Assembly (NCBI GenBank): GCA_947307015.1
Contig: CAMZHV010000001.1
Coordinates: 107,533 to 171,532, forward strand
Source: an uncultured Prevotellaceae bacterium
Lineage (GTDB): Bacteria > Bacteroidota > Bacteroidia > Bacteroidales > Bacteroidaceae
Length of the DNA: 64,000 bases
Direction of reading: 5' to 3'
Part shown: piece by piece, positions 15,809 through 23,962 of the stretch
How the letters are laid out: the number at the start of each line of letters is the position of its first letter
Position numbering within the stretch: the stretch's first letter is position 1
The notes under the pieces: generated by a model
What the model saw: only the letters and a program-made list of their open reading frames with translations
Database searches by the model: none
Told to the model about the DNA's origin: nothing
Made by a program: the position numbers and the translations under genes

Positions 15809-17326
15809 TTACGATTTGGCGTTTGAGTTGCAATAGTCGTTGATCTTATTCACGATGGTGTTGAGACCAAATATACATTCGACGGTGTTGATGGCCGTGA
15901 GGGGTACGCCGCAGATGCCATGCAAATTGACGCACTGGCCAGAGAGCAGGAGGTTGCGGATGCGGGTGACAGGTGCGATGAGCGTGCGAGCCGGGTCGAG
16001 ACCGTCCTTGCTGTAGCCGTAGAGTGCACCGTCGGGCGAGGCGTAGTAATCGCGGATGGTGAGCGGCGAAGCGGTGTAGTAGGTCTTGATACACTGGCGG
16101 ATGTCGGGGAAGACACGCTCCAGCTTGTTGATGATGCGCTCTGCCTGCTCGTGTTTCCATGCTTCGTAATCCGCACCGCGATGTCCGACCGTAGTGTTCT
16201 CCCATCGCCGCACCTGGTCGTAGCGCATGAGACAATTGATGGTCATGCGCACAGCCCATGGCCCTTGGTTCTCGGTGGGCGGTGTGAGATACATGAGTCC
16301 GCGTGGCCAGGTAGCGGGGTCGTACTCGTCGTGGTTCCATATCTGGCCATAATCGTCCTGAATATATCCCGTGTGGTTGATATAGGGGAACGTCTCCGGC
16401 TTGAAAGCCAGATAGAGGATGAAAGCTGAATAGGTGACAGGTGCTTCGGTGAGGCGACTGACATAGCCGCGAGGCAGCGCACCTTCCGGCAGCAACGGTA
16501 ACAGCGTCTTCGTGTGTATAGTGGAGACATAGTAGTCGGCACGGAATACGGAACCGGATGCCGTCTGCACACTTTCCACCTGTTTGTCAACGACATGGAT
16601 GGCACTGACCGTCTGGTTGGTCAAGACCTCTCCGCCATGCTCATAGATGACGCTGACGAGGAGTTCTGCCATGTGCTGACTGCGGCCGCGGAAATGGTAT
16701 TGGCCGTTGATATAGAGTACGTTGATGAGGGCGTGGATGTAGGCTGGCGTATGACCCGGCACACCGCCGTACATGGGATTCATGTAGGCTAAGAGGTCGC
16801 GCAGACGAGGATTGGTAATGAAATCTGCTATGAATTCATCAACGGGCTGCATGAAGCGTTGGCTGTGAATGGTGAACACGCTTGCCGTGGGGCGCATGTG
16901 GAAGATGTCCACCTCCTCGGTGAGGTCGTAGCAGGCTTGGAGATAGCGGCGTATGTTCTCGCTTTCGGCAGGGAAATAGCGGCAGAGCGCCTCGGTGAAC
17001 GCTTCGCGTCCTTGCGGCAGACGGTAGTTCTCGCCCGTGGAGAGGTAGGTGATCTCATCCATGCAATCCATGTCGCAACGTTCGATGCGCAGCTGGTTCA
17101 TGATGCCGAGATATTCGAAGATGCGGCGCACGGAACCTCCTTGTGAGAAGCCACCGAGGATGTGCATACCTGTCTCAAAATATATCCCTTGACGGGTGAA
17201 GCTCTGCAGGCCGCCACCTATGTTGTGGTTTTTCTCAAGGACACGCACACGGAAGCCCTCACGTGCCAGCAGGGCACCTGTGACCAAGCCTCCGAAGCCG
17301 CCTCCTATGATTAATGCACTTTTCAT
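15809..17326 (-). CDS. CrtI-like FAD-dependent oxidoreductase 1
   Basis: Flavoprotein related to phytoene desaturase and all-trans-retinol saturase. The FAD Rossmann motif IIGGGFGGLVTGALLA is at residues 5-20, and the C-terminal FAD motif LLSGQCVNLHGICGVPLTA lies near residue 480. 505 residues from the ATG at 17326, which overlaps the upstream gene's stop by ATGA; the longer frame to 17383 lacks support. A close paralogue precedes it. It may introduce, remove or isomerise double bonds in the polyene. No phytoene synthase is present, so carotenoid work is unlikely. Confidence 0.85.
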   Translation of the reverse strand: MKSALIIGGGFGGLVTGALLAREGFRVRVLEKNHNIGGGLQSFTRQGIYFETGMHILGGFSQGGSVRRIFEYLGIMNQLRIERCDMDCMDEITYLSTGENYRLPQGREAFTEALCRYFPAESENIRRYLQACYDLTEEVDIFHMRPTASVFTIHSQRFMQPVDEFIADFITNPRLRDLLAYMNPMYGGVPGHTPAYIHALINVLYINGQYHFRGRSQHMAELLVSVIYEHGGEVLTNQTVSAIHVVDKQVESVQTASGSVFRADYYVSTIHTKTLLPLLPEGALPRGYVSRLTEAPVTYSAFILYLAFKPETFPYINHTGYIQDDYGQIWNHDEYDPATWPRGLMYLTPPTENQGPWAVRMTINCLMRYDQVRRWENTTVGHRGADYEAWKHEQAERIINKLERVFPDIRQCIKTYYTASPLTIRDYYASPDGALYGYSKDGLDPARTLIAPVTRIRNLLLSGQCVNLHGICGVPLTAINTVECIFGLNTIVNKINDYCNSNAKS

Positions 17327-18816
17327 TGACTCGCCTTGATGATCTGTTGGTAAAGATATTCCGTGCCGAGCAGGTCGGAACACGTGACCACCGTCCCCAC
17401 CAGTACGCCGAGGATGCCGTGCGAATTGATGTTCTGCCCCGTTAGGTAGAGACCAGGCAGCTTCGTGCGCTGTGGCACATGGCTTGACATGCCGAGACTG
17501 ATGTCACGGGCGATACCGTAGGCGCTACCTTTGGACGTGCCAGTATAGTTGAGGTAGGTGAGCGGTGTAGATGTATAGTAATGCCTGATGGCCTGACGTA
17601 TCTCGGGGAACGCCTGTTGGACGCTGTCAATGAGGCGCTCGGCACGGTTGCGCTTGAAGCTTTCGTAAGCTTCGCCACGATGACCGACTGTTGTGTCGAG
17701 CCACGGTGCCATCTCCTCGAAGCGCATATAGCTGAGGATAACGCCGGCACGGGCATATCGCGGTCGTGGTTCGTGGCAGAAATGCATGTAGAGATAGCCG
17801 CGCGGCCAGTCCTCGGTAGAATAATGTTCGCTATCCCACGGTGAGAGGCCGTTGGCATAAGCGTAGTAGTTGCTGTTCATATACGGCATCGTGCCTTCCT
17901 TGAAATCAAGATAGACAGAGAAGATACCAATAGTGTTGGGCAGCGAAGCCATACGCTTGCGGAAGGCTGGACGGATGAGGGGGCTGTCGGTCATTGCTAA
18001 CGTTGGCACGGGATGTATGGCACTGACAACGATGTCAGCGTCGTAGCGGCTGCCGTCGGCTGTTGTAATACCCTTGACACCCCTGTCATCAGAAAGGATC
18101 TTGATGACTTGCTGCTGCGTCAGTACACGTCCTCCATACTGTTCCAGCTTACGAATGAGCGCATTTCCGATGTTGTCACTGCCTCCTACGACACGGAAAC
18201 TGCTCTGGTTGTAGAAATCGACGATGAAAGCGTGCGTGGAGAAGGGTGTCTTATCACGCTGTGCTGCGTACAATGGCTGATTGCCCACCAAGACGTCGCG
18301 CAGTGTTGGATCGGTGATGAGGCTGTCGATGACTTCGTTGATGCTGCGCAACTGATACTCGGTGTTGATGGCGCTGTTGGCATTCGAGGTGTCGAGGGTG
18401 TGGAGGCTGGAGGCTTGTGCCACACGTTCCACACATTCCACATACTGCCTAATCCCTTCGGCCTCATGGGGGAAGTAGTTCGTCATTTGGGCGATGAAAG
18501 CCTCCTTGCCGTTGGGGAAACGGTATTCCTGATCGCCAAGGCGTATAATGTCGTAAGCTTGGCTATCGAGGGCAGCGAGGGCAATATCATCAATCTCAAG
18601 GAAACGCAACAGGCGATGAAGCGTTTGTCCAGGCAGTGCACTACCGATGAAGTGCATACCCGTTTCGAACTTCACGCCGCGACGCTCAAAGCATTGCAGG
18701 CAACCGCCTATCTGTGTGCCCTGCTCGAGGATGGTCACATCGAAGCCCTCGCGGGCGAGAACGACGCCCGTCGAAAGACCTCCAAGGCCACTGCCTATAA
18801 TGATGCAACGCTTCAT
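17323..18816 (-). CDS. CrtI-like FAD-dependent oxidoreductase 2
   Basis: Second member of the tandem pair, 497 residues. It begins MKRCIIIGSGLGGLSTGVVLA (FAD motif) and ends with LYLTGQNINSHGILGVLVG, the C-terminal FAD contact. Overall layout matches its neighbour, with similar segments (GMHF/GMHI, YYTSTPLT/YYTASPLT), showing an old duplication. Its stop overlaps the start of oxidoreductase 1, so the two are translationally coupled and may form a heterodimer. The substrate is presumably the polyene chain; retinol saturase-like reduction is an alternative to desaturation. Confidence 0.85.
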   Translation of the reverse strand: MKRCIIIGSGLGGLSTGVVLAREGFDVTILEQGTQIGGCLQCFERRGVKFETGMHFIGSALPGQTLHRLLRFLEIDDIALAALDSQAYDIIRLGDQEYRFPNGKEAFIAQMTNYFPHEAEGIRQYVECVERVAQASSLHTLDTSNANSAINTEYQLRSINEVIDSLITDPTLRDVLVGNQPLYAAQRDKTPFSTHAFIVDFYNQSSFRVVGGSDNIGNALIRKLEQYGGRVLTQQQVIKILSDDRGVKGITTADGSRYDADIVVSAIHPVPTLAMTDSPLIRPAFRKRMASLPNTIGIFSVYLDFKEGTMPYMNSNYYAYANGLSPWDSEHYSTEDWPRGYLYMHFCHEPRPRYARAGVILSYMRFEEMAPWLDTTVGHRGEAYESFKRNRAERLIDSVQQAFPEIRQAIRHYYTSTPLTYLNYTGTSKGSAYGIARDISLGMSSHVPQRTKLPGLYLTGQNINSHGILGVLVGTVVTCSDLLGTEYLYQQIIKASQ

Positions 18817-18851
18817 GAATGAGGATACCTTTAAACTTTAAACCTTAAATT

Positions 18852-21800
18852 TTAAACTGTCTCAAAGGACAGGTTGGGGAGATGGATATTGATATTTTGT
18901 GCTACGGCTATCTTGTCGACATCAGGATCGGATGCTATGACCCTCACATCGGGATGAACGAGCGCAAAGACAAAAGCGCTTTCACCCTGTCCACAGTTTG
19001 TGATGCGGTGTTCCGTTCCGCCATTCCAGTTGTCAATCTCATGGGCGTGAGCCTGAATCTCATTGAATCGTCGCTTGGCTTCGCGCGTCACACTACGCAC
19101 TTTGTAGAGATATTGGTAGCGAACGTAAGGCACCACATGAGCTGTCGTCGCCTGCTCTCGGCACAGCTCGGCATAACGCTCAACGAAATAACGGCGCAGC
19201 TTGTTCGTCAGCGTCAGCGTCTCCATCGCTTCATATTCCTCGGCTGTGATACGTTTGCCAATCTCCATGTGCATGTGACCACGGCGGAGCATCAATTCGT
19301 CTTTGGGTAACACTTGACCTAAGCCCGTCAGGAATATGGGCAGGATGTCGACATGATGAACTTTTGCCATGTGGAAGGCGCCCTGATGAAAGCGATGGAT
19401 TTTCTGATCCTTGGAGCGTGTGCCTTCAGGGAAGGTGATGATGCTGTAGCCTCGGCTCAGCAGGTCAGTCACACGAGCGTTGATGTTGTCCACACCTTCG
19501 TTGACAGGATAGAATTCCGCTGCGCGCAGGATGAGGCTGTAGAGCGGGTTGTTCCAGACCCATTCCTTGGTGAGGATGACAGCCTTCGGTGCGATACTCA
19601 GTACGGCCATCAAGTCGAGTTGCGACTGGTGGTTGCAGACGATGATTGCCGGGCGCTCCAACTTTTCGTTGTAGGGATTCCCGACAGAGAATGTTGTTCC
19701 CAGCACGTGTTCAATGTTGAAACGTGAGATGCGGCAGAGTGTACGGTGGAAGAAGAGCTTCTTCGCCTCGGTGTAGCGTCCGAGATGACTCCACAGGAAG
19801 GCAAAAATTTGATAGAAGAAGGCGACGATGATATAGTAGAGTCCAACCACCAGCGAGAAGGCGATACGCTCCAGTGTCAAGGGTACATCACGTAGCTTGT
19901 CGCCCTCGCGGGTGATCCAACGGAACACCACAGGAGGCAGGTAGAAAGCCATCAGCACGACGGTGAACATACCGACAATGACGACTTCTGCCAATGAGTG
20001 CATAGCGGGATGACGGGCGAAAATCAGCGAACCGATTCCGATAAACATGATTAGTGCGGAGAGCGCGACGCTGTTCTTGTAACTTCGTAAGATGGGACGC
20101 CCGTAGGTATGCTCGTAGACGAGGCCGTCGGTGATGAAGATGGTGTAGTCATCGCCTTGACCAAAGATGAAGGTGGCGAGGATGATGTTGACGATGTTGA
20201 ACTGAATGCCCAGCAGCTGCATGAGACCCAGAATCCATATCCAGCCGACAGCCAAAGGCAGGAAGGACAACAGAGTCAGCTCAATGCTGCCGAAGGAAAG
20301 CCAGAGGAAGAAGAAAACCACGAAACCACAGACAAAGCCGATATAATTGAAGTCATCGGAAAGTGTCGTGGCTAAGGTACGCTGTACGTCACTACTATCG
20401 AAGAGGAAGCCCTGATGGCTCAGGCGCTCACGCCAAGAATCTTTCTCTGCAGACGTCATTGGGGCCGCTGTGCTGACATAATTGACCACGCGGTTCGGTG
20501 TGCCCGGACCCGCCATGAGGAGGTACTGCCCACCCACGGTCTCGGTGAGGGGAGCGAAAGCTTCGTATGGCAGCGGTTCAAAGGCAGTTTCCGTCAGAGC
20601 GAGGAAGGGAGCGAAGGCCTGCGGTGAAAAACCGTAGCGCTGACCTTCGGCGACTAACGACTGTCGGAGCTTGGCGCCATGATGCTCCATGAGCTTGTTC
20701 CATAGGGTAAGAGAATGGCGCTGGCTGTGCGTGGAGGGAACCAGATGCTGGAGTCCTTTGACGACAAGGCCCGCTTGGCGGAGACTGTCGGCCATTTGCT
20801 CGGCACAGAATAGGGCGCTGTCCATTGATGACGCTTCTGCAACAGCCAACACATTGCCGTTTCCCGAAGACTCCAAACCGATACCCAGCAGCGAAACGTT
20901 CTCGCGCTGGTCGGGTGTCATGTAGTTGATGTGCTGTAGGTTGGTGTCGAAGGTCGTGCGCAGGCTGAACCAAAAAAGTACACAGGTGATGACCGTCATC
21001 GCAAGGAAGAACCAGCCTGACCGCGTCCAAGCTGCCAGGCGTGGGAGGCGGCGTAACGGTAGGACTGCCAGAAGGTCGGTGCCCTCGCGGGCATCATTAG
21101 GCGTGGAATGACGGCCGATGAGCACGGGCAGGAACAGCAGCACAAAGAGAATGGTGCAGAAGAGCACCAAGGCACCCATGATACCTAAGTCCTGCATTGC
21201 CTCTGCGTCCATCCAAGCCAGACAAGCGAAAGCGCTGACCGTGGTGATATTGCCCGTGAGTAAAGGCGGCACCATATCGGCAAGTGCCTTGCGGCGGTCG
21301 GGTTCATGACGCAGGTGGTCAAGGAAATGGAGCGGATAGTTGGTGGCGATGCCGATGAGCACAGAACCGGTGCCCAGGACAATCACCGAAAGCTGGCTGT
21401 GGTAGAAGCCCATGATGGCTATGGCGATGGCATAACCCGTGGCAATGGAGACCACCATCCAGAAAATGTCGCCCACGCGACGGAACACGAACCACAGGAG
21501 CAGGCTGATAAGGATGATGCTCAAGATGCCTGCCATGATGCCGTCGTTGCGGACACGGTCGGCATTGCTTACCGCTATCAGCGGACCGCCGATAGCTGCG
21601 ACGCGCACCGAGGGATGGCGAGCTTTCAGTAGTTCAAAGGTCTGTTCGAGAAGGGCGTTGAGGCGGCGGTTGTTGCCACTCTCGCTGGAACCGTACGGAC
21701 TCGTGAGGAAGCCGATGCCCGCCTGATGGTCTGGGGTGAAGATGATGCCGTCCTCAATGACATAGCTGACATTGTCTCGTAGCATCTGTAGCCGTGCGAG

Positions 21801-22355
21801 GACGGGCGAGAACAGGTGGAGCGGATCTTGCTGAATCGTAGAAACAAGAAAACTTCCCGATGGTAGCAAGAGCATCTGGTGGTTGTCCTCCAAGGTATGA
21901 GCGATGTAGTCTGGCGTTGAAAGAAGGCTGTCGGCCCGGCTGTAGTCCTCGTCGGTCATGAGTAGCGGGGCGTGAGCGTACAAGAACGTGATGAGATCCG
22001 TCACAAGCGACTCGTCGGCCTGCATCTGCAAGTCTTGTATGACGCCTGCGGTGTCAACCAGATGGAGAACGTCCTCGAAGTCCATCATGGCGGCAGCGAT
22101 GGAGTCCATGCGGTCCTCGTCGTTGACAGCGGGTGCCGACGTGATGATGACGATGCGGTTCTGTTCGCTGATGCGCTGATAGACGGAACTGTAGCGTGCT
22201 GCCAGCTCGTCTGTCGTCAGGAAATCACCGATATCTTCCTTCAGCTGGATACGTAGGGCAAGCCATCCCGACACGGCAAGCAGACCTATCCAGAAGATAA
22301 GCAACTGCCAGCGGCGATGAGCGAACTTGTCGTAGAACCAGAGGAAGAAGGACAT
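18852..22355 (-). CDS. MMPL/RND exporter fused to PlsC acyltransferase and a Rossmann-like tail
   Basis: Inner-membrane lipid transporter fused to an acyltransferase. Residues 1-860 are MMPL: two sets of membrane segments with large periplasmic loops after TM1 (about 35-260) and TM7 (about 440-640). Residues about 890-1070 are a PlsC acyltransferase with IVCNHQSQLDL (His909) and FPEGTRSKD. The last 80 residues (NCGQGESAFVFALVHPDVRVIASDPD) resemble half of a methyltransferase Rossmann fold, ending abruptly. Such MMPL proteins export aryl polyenes. The fusion implies that the product is acylated or loaded on lipid and flipped by one polypeptide. 1167 residues. Confidence 0.85.
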   Translation of the reverse strand: MSFFLWFYDKFAHRRWQLLIFWIGLLAVSGWLALRIQLKEDIGDFLTTDELAARYSSVYQRISEQNRIVIITSAPAVNDEDRMDSIAAAMMDFEDVLHLVDTAGVIQDLQMQADESLVTDLITFLYAHAPLLMTDEDYSRADSLLSTPDYIAHTLEDNHQMLLLPSGSFLVSTIQQDPLHLFSPVLARLQMLRDNVSYVIEDGIIFTPDHQAGIGFLTSPYGSSESGNNRRLNALLEQTFELLKARHPSVRVAAIGGPLIAVSNADRVRNDGIMAGILSIILISLLLWFVFRRVGDIFWMVVSIATGYAIAIAIMGFYHSQLSVIVLGTGSVLIGIATNYPLHFLDHLRHEPDRRKALADMVPPLLTGNITTVSAFACLAWMDAEAMQDLGIMGALVLFCTILFVLLFLPVLIGRHSTPNDAREGTDLLAVLPLRRLPRLAAWTRSGWFFLAMTVITCVLFWFSLRTTFDTNLQHINYMTPDQRENVSLLGIGLESSGNGNVLAVAEASSMDSALFCAEQMADSLRQAGLVVKGLQHLVPSTHSQRHSLTLWNKLMEHHGAKLRQSLVAEGQRYGFSPQAFAPFLALTETAFEPLPYEAFAPLTETVGGQYLLMAGPGTPNRVVNYVSTAAPMTSAEKDSWRERLSHQGFLFDSSDVQRTLATTLSDDFNYIGFVCGFVVFFFLWLSFGSIELTLLSFLPLAVGWIWILGLMQLLGIQFNIVNIILATFIFGQGDDYTIFITDGLVYEHTYGRPILRSYKNSVALSALIMFIGIGSLIFARHPAMHSLAEVVIVGMFTVVLMAFYLPPVVFRWITREGDKLRDVPLTLERIAFSLVVGLYYIIVAFFYQIFAFLWSHLGRYTEAKKLFFHRTLCRISRFNIEHVLGTTFSVGNPYNEKLERPAIIVCNHQSQLDLMAVLSIAPKAVILTKEWVWNNPLYSLILRAAEFYPVNEGVDNINARVTDLLSRGYSIITFPEGTRSKDQKIHRFHQGAFHMAKVHHVDILPIFLTGLGQVLPKDELMLRRGHMHMEIGKRITAEEYEAMETLTLTNKLRRYFVERYAELCREQATTAHVVPYVRYQYLYKVRSVTREAKRRFNEIQAHAHEIDNWNGGTEHRITNCGQGESAFVFALVHPDVRVIASDPDVDKIAVAQNINIHLPNLSFETV

Positions 22356-22377
22356 CGTTTAGAGTGAAAATGAAAGA

Positions 22378-23112
22378 TTAGATGTTAAAGAGCTTATGGA
22401 GGAGCATACGGGGGCCGCCATAGATGATGGCGAGGAAGCAGAGGATGGTGTTTAGACAGGTGATGCGCAGGAAATCGAGTACAGGACGGAAATGCGTGAC
22501 GCGTTTATCGGGCGACGGATAGTAGACGCGCACAGGCACGGGAATAATTTGGGTGCCGCGCCAGGCACTGAAAACCAGTAGTTCCAACTCGGCTTCATAG
22601 CGGGCTGTGAGTATCCGCAAGCCACCGATGAAGTCAAGGGGGTACACGCGAAAACCAGTCTGTGTGTCGGGGATGCGCTGTAGCGTTTGCACCGCGAACC
22701 AGAAATTGCTGAATTTGTTGGCAAAGATATTGCCGCCTGGAATGTTCTCGTCGTCGAGGGTGCGGCTGCCTACGATAAGCGCTTCGGGCTGTTGCTTGGC
22801 TGCGGCAATCAGGGCGGGAGCATCCTCGGGGTAGTGCTGACCGTCGGCATCCAATGTGAGTACGTGTGTGTACCCATGCGCTCGCGCGTACGAAAAACCA
22901 GCCTTGAGTGCTCCACCCTTGCCCCGATTCGAGGCATAGCTCACCAACTGGAAAGAAAGCTCTTCGCTAAGTGTTTGAAGGCGAGCCATAGTATCATCGG
23001 TGCTGCCATCATTAACCACCATGACATCCGGCCATACTTCCATACTGCGACGAACGACGTCGCAGATTGTTTGGGCATTGTTGTATGTCGGGATGAGAAT
23101 GATTAAACGCAT
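22378..23112 (-). CDS. Family 2 glycosyltransferase
   Basis: DPM1-like glycosyltransferase 2. ILIPTYNNAQTI at the start, VVNDGSTDDT near residue 35 and the metal-binding LDADGQH near residue 85 are all present. The start at 23112 (MRLIILIPTYN) is preferred over an in-frame upstream ATG that overlaps the dehydratase gene. Two hydrophobic stretches at the C-terminus suggest membrane association. 244 residues. GT2 proteins are regular members of aryl-polyene and flexirubin clusters, where they may add a sugar or act on a lipid carrier. Confidence 0.88.
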   Translation of the reverse strand: MRLIILIPTYNNAQTICDVVRRSMEVWPDVMVVNDGSTDDTMARLQTLSEELSFQLVSYASNRGKGGALKAGFSYARAHGYTHVLTLDADGQHYPEDAPALIAAAKQQPEALIVGSRTLDDENIPGGNIFANKFSNFWFAVQTLQRIPDTQTGFRVYPLDFIGGLRILTARYEAELELLVFSAWRGTQIIPVPVRVYYPSPDKRVTHFRPVLDFLRITCLNTILCFLAIIYGGPRMLLHKLFNI

Positions 23113-23119
23113 AGGCTGG

Positions 23120-23494
23120 CTATTGTTTTGGGGACAAGATGAGGGACATCTTGGTGAACGAGAGAACCTCATCCTTCAGCAAACACTGCACGCTGTAACC
23201 ATCGCCAACCGCTTGAACGCGGGTGAGCTGGACATCGAACGTGGCATGATCCGTGGGAGTGATGAGATGCATGTATTTGATGCTATTAATGTGCGAGATG
23301 CGCAAGGGTTGCCCCTTCAGTTCAGACATGAGTTCTTCGACGATGCCGAGCTGGCAGACGCCAGGCGTGATGGGATTGCCGGGGAAATGTGCCTTGAAGA
23401 TGCAGTGGTCAGCATTCAAGGCAATCGTGTATGTCGCTGCCGTATTGTCGGTTTGTGCCGCAAGTATGCGGAAGTAGTCATCTTGGAGCGTCAT
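23120..23494 (-). CDS. Hot-dog fold 3-hydroxyacyl-ACP dehydratase-like protein 2
   Basis: 124-residue FabA/FabZ-like protein. HFPGNPITPGVCQL (near residue 38) is the dehydratase active-site loop with its histidine; the expected acidic partner would be Glu in GIVEELMSEL. It would remove water from the 3-hydroxyacyl-ACP after each reduction step. It overlaps the upstream LolA-like gene by 4 bases. The operon holds a second, more divergent dehydratase at 28644-29081; the two may form a pair, as in aryl-polyene systems. Confidence 0.82.
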   Translation of the reverse strand: MTLQDDYFRILAAQTDNTAATYTIALNADHCIFKAHFPGNPITPGVCQLGIVEELMSELKGQPLRISHINSIKYMHLITPTDHATFDVQLTRVQAVGDGYSVQCLLKDEVLSFTKMSLILSPKQ

Positions 23495-23949
23495 GGCGCT
23501 GTCTTGTCTACGAGTTGTTCGAAATGGTAGGTGATGCCGAATCGCTTGTCATGGAGGGTCATGGAGTCTGGTAGGTGCAGGTCGAGCTGTCGCTTGCGAC
23601 CGAGCTTGACCTGGTGGTCGGCGGCGAGCACTTTGAGGTCGGAGCGCAGCACCTTGCGGATATACCATTTGTCCATCATTGGCATGACATTGAACACCTT
23701 TACTTTGTTGTTCTTGCACGTGAAGTCAAAAGCGCGGAGACCGAACTCATTGACGACAGTACCAACGACGCCCTCATCTGTCTGCTGTACGATGCAAATG
23801 GCTGTCAGGAGCATTGAACCCCGTTCAAGGGTCATATTCCACTGCGCCCGTTCATTGCCACAAAGCATGATTGGGTATGTTTGCTGTGCCGACAGGGGTC
23901 GTAAGCCGAGACAGACGCAGAATAGAATCCAGAGAAGCGTTCTTTGCAC
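23491..23949 (-). CDS. LolA-like periplasmic carrier protein
   Basis: Small exported protein of about 153 residues. No ATG is available after the upstream gene's stop; a GTG at 23947-23949 (VQRTLLWILFCVCLGLRPLSAQ) gives a clear signal peptide and is taken as the start. The mature part is beta-rich (FDFTCKNNKVKVFNVM, KRQLDLHLPDSM) as in LolA-type lipid carriers, which are found beside MMPL exporters in aryl-polyene clusters and are thought to move product across the periplasm. Assignment is by context and general pattern, not by a specific motif. The larger open frame to 24192 overlaps the ketosynthase and is not credible. Confidence 0.6.
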   Translation of the reverse strand: MQRTLLWILFCVCLGLRPLSAQQTYPIMLCGNERAQWNMTLERGSMLLTAICIVQQTDEGVVGTVVNEFGLRAFDFTCKNNKVKVFNVMPMMDKWYIRKVLRSDLKVLAADHQVKLGRKRQLDLHLPDSMTLHDKRFGITYHFEQLVDKTAP

Positions 23950-23962
23950 AAGCTGAGTGTTC

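Noticed and set aside
14714..15826. 370-codon frame on the plus strand across the radical SAM gene
   Set aside because: Shadow of the minus-strand gene, valine/glutamate-rich without domains; the opposite strand has the CxxxCxxC motif.
15809..18816. Carotenoid pathway
   Set aside because: CrtI-like proteins are present but no phytoene synthase, cyclase or GGPP synthase.
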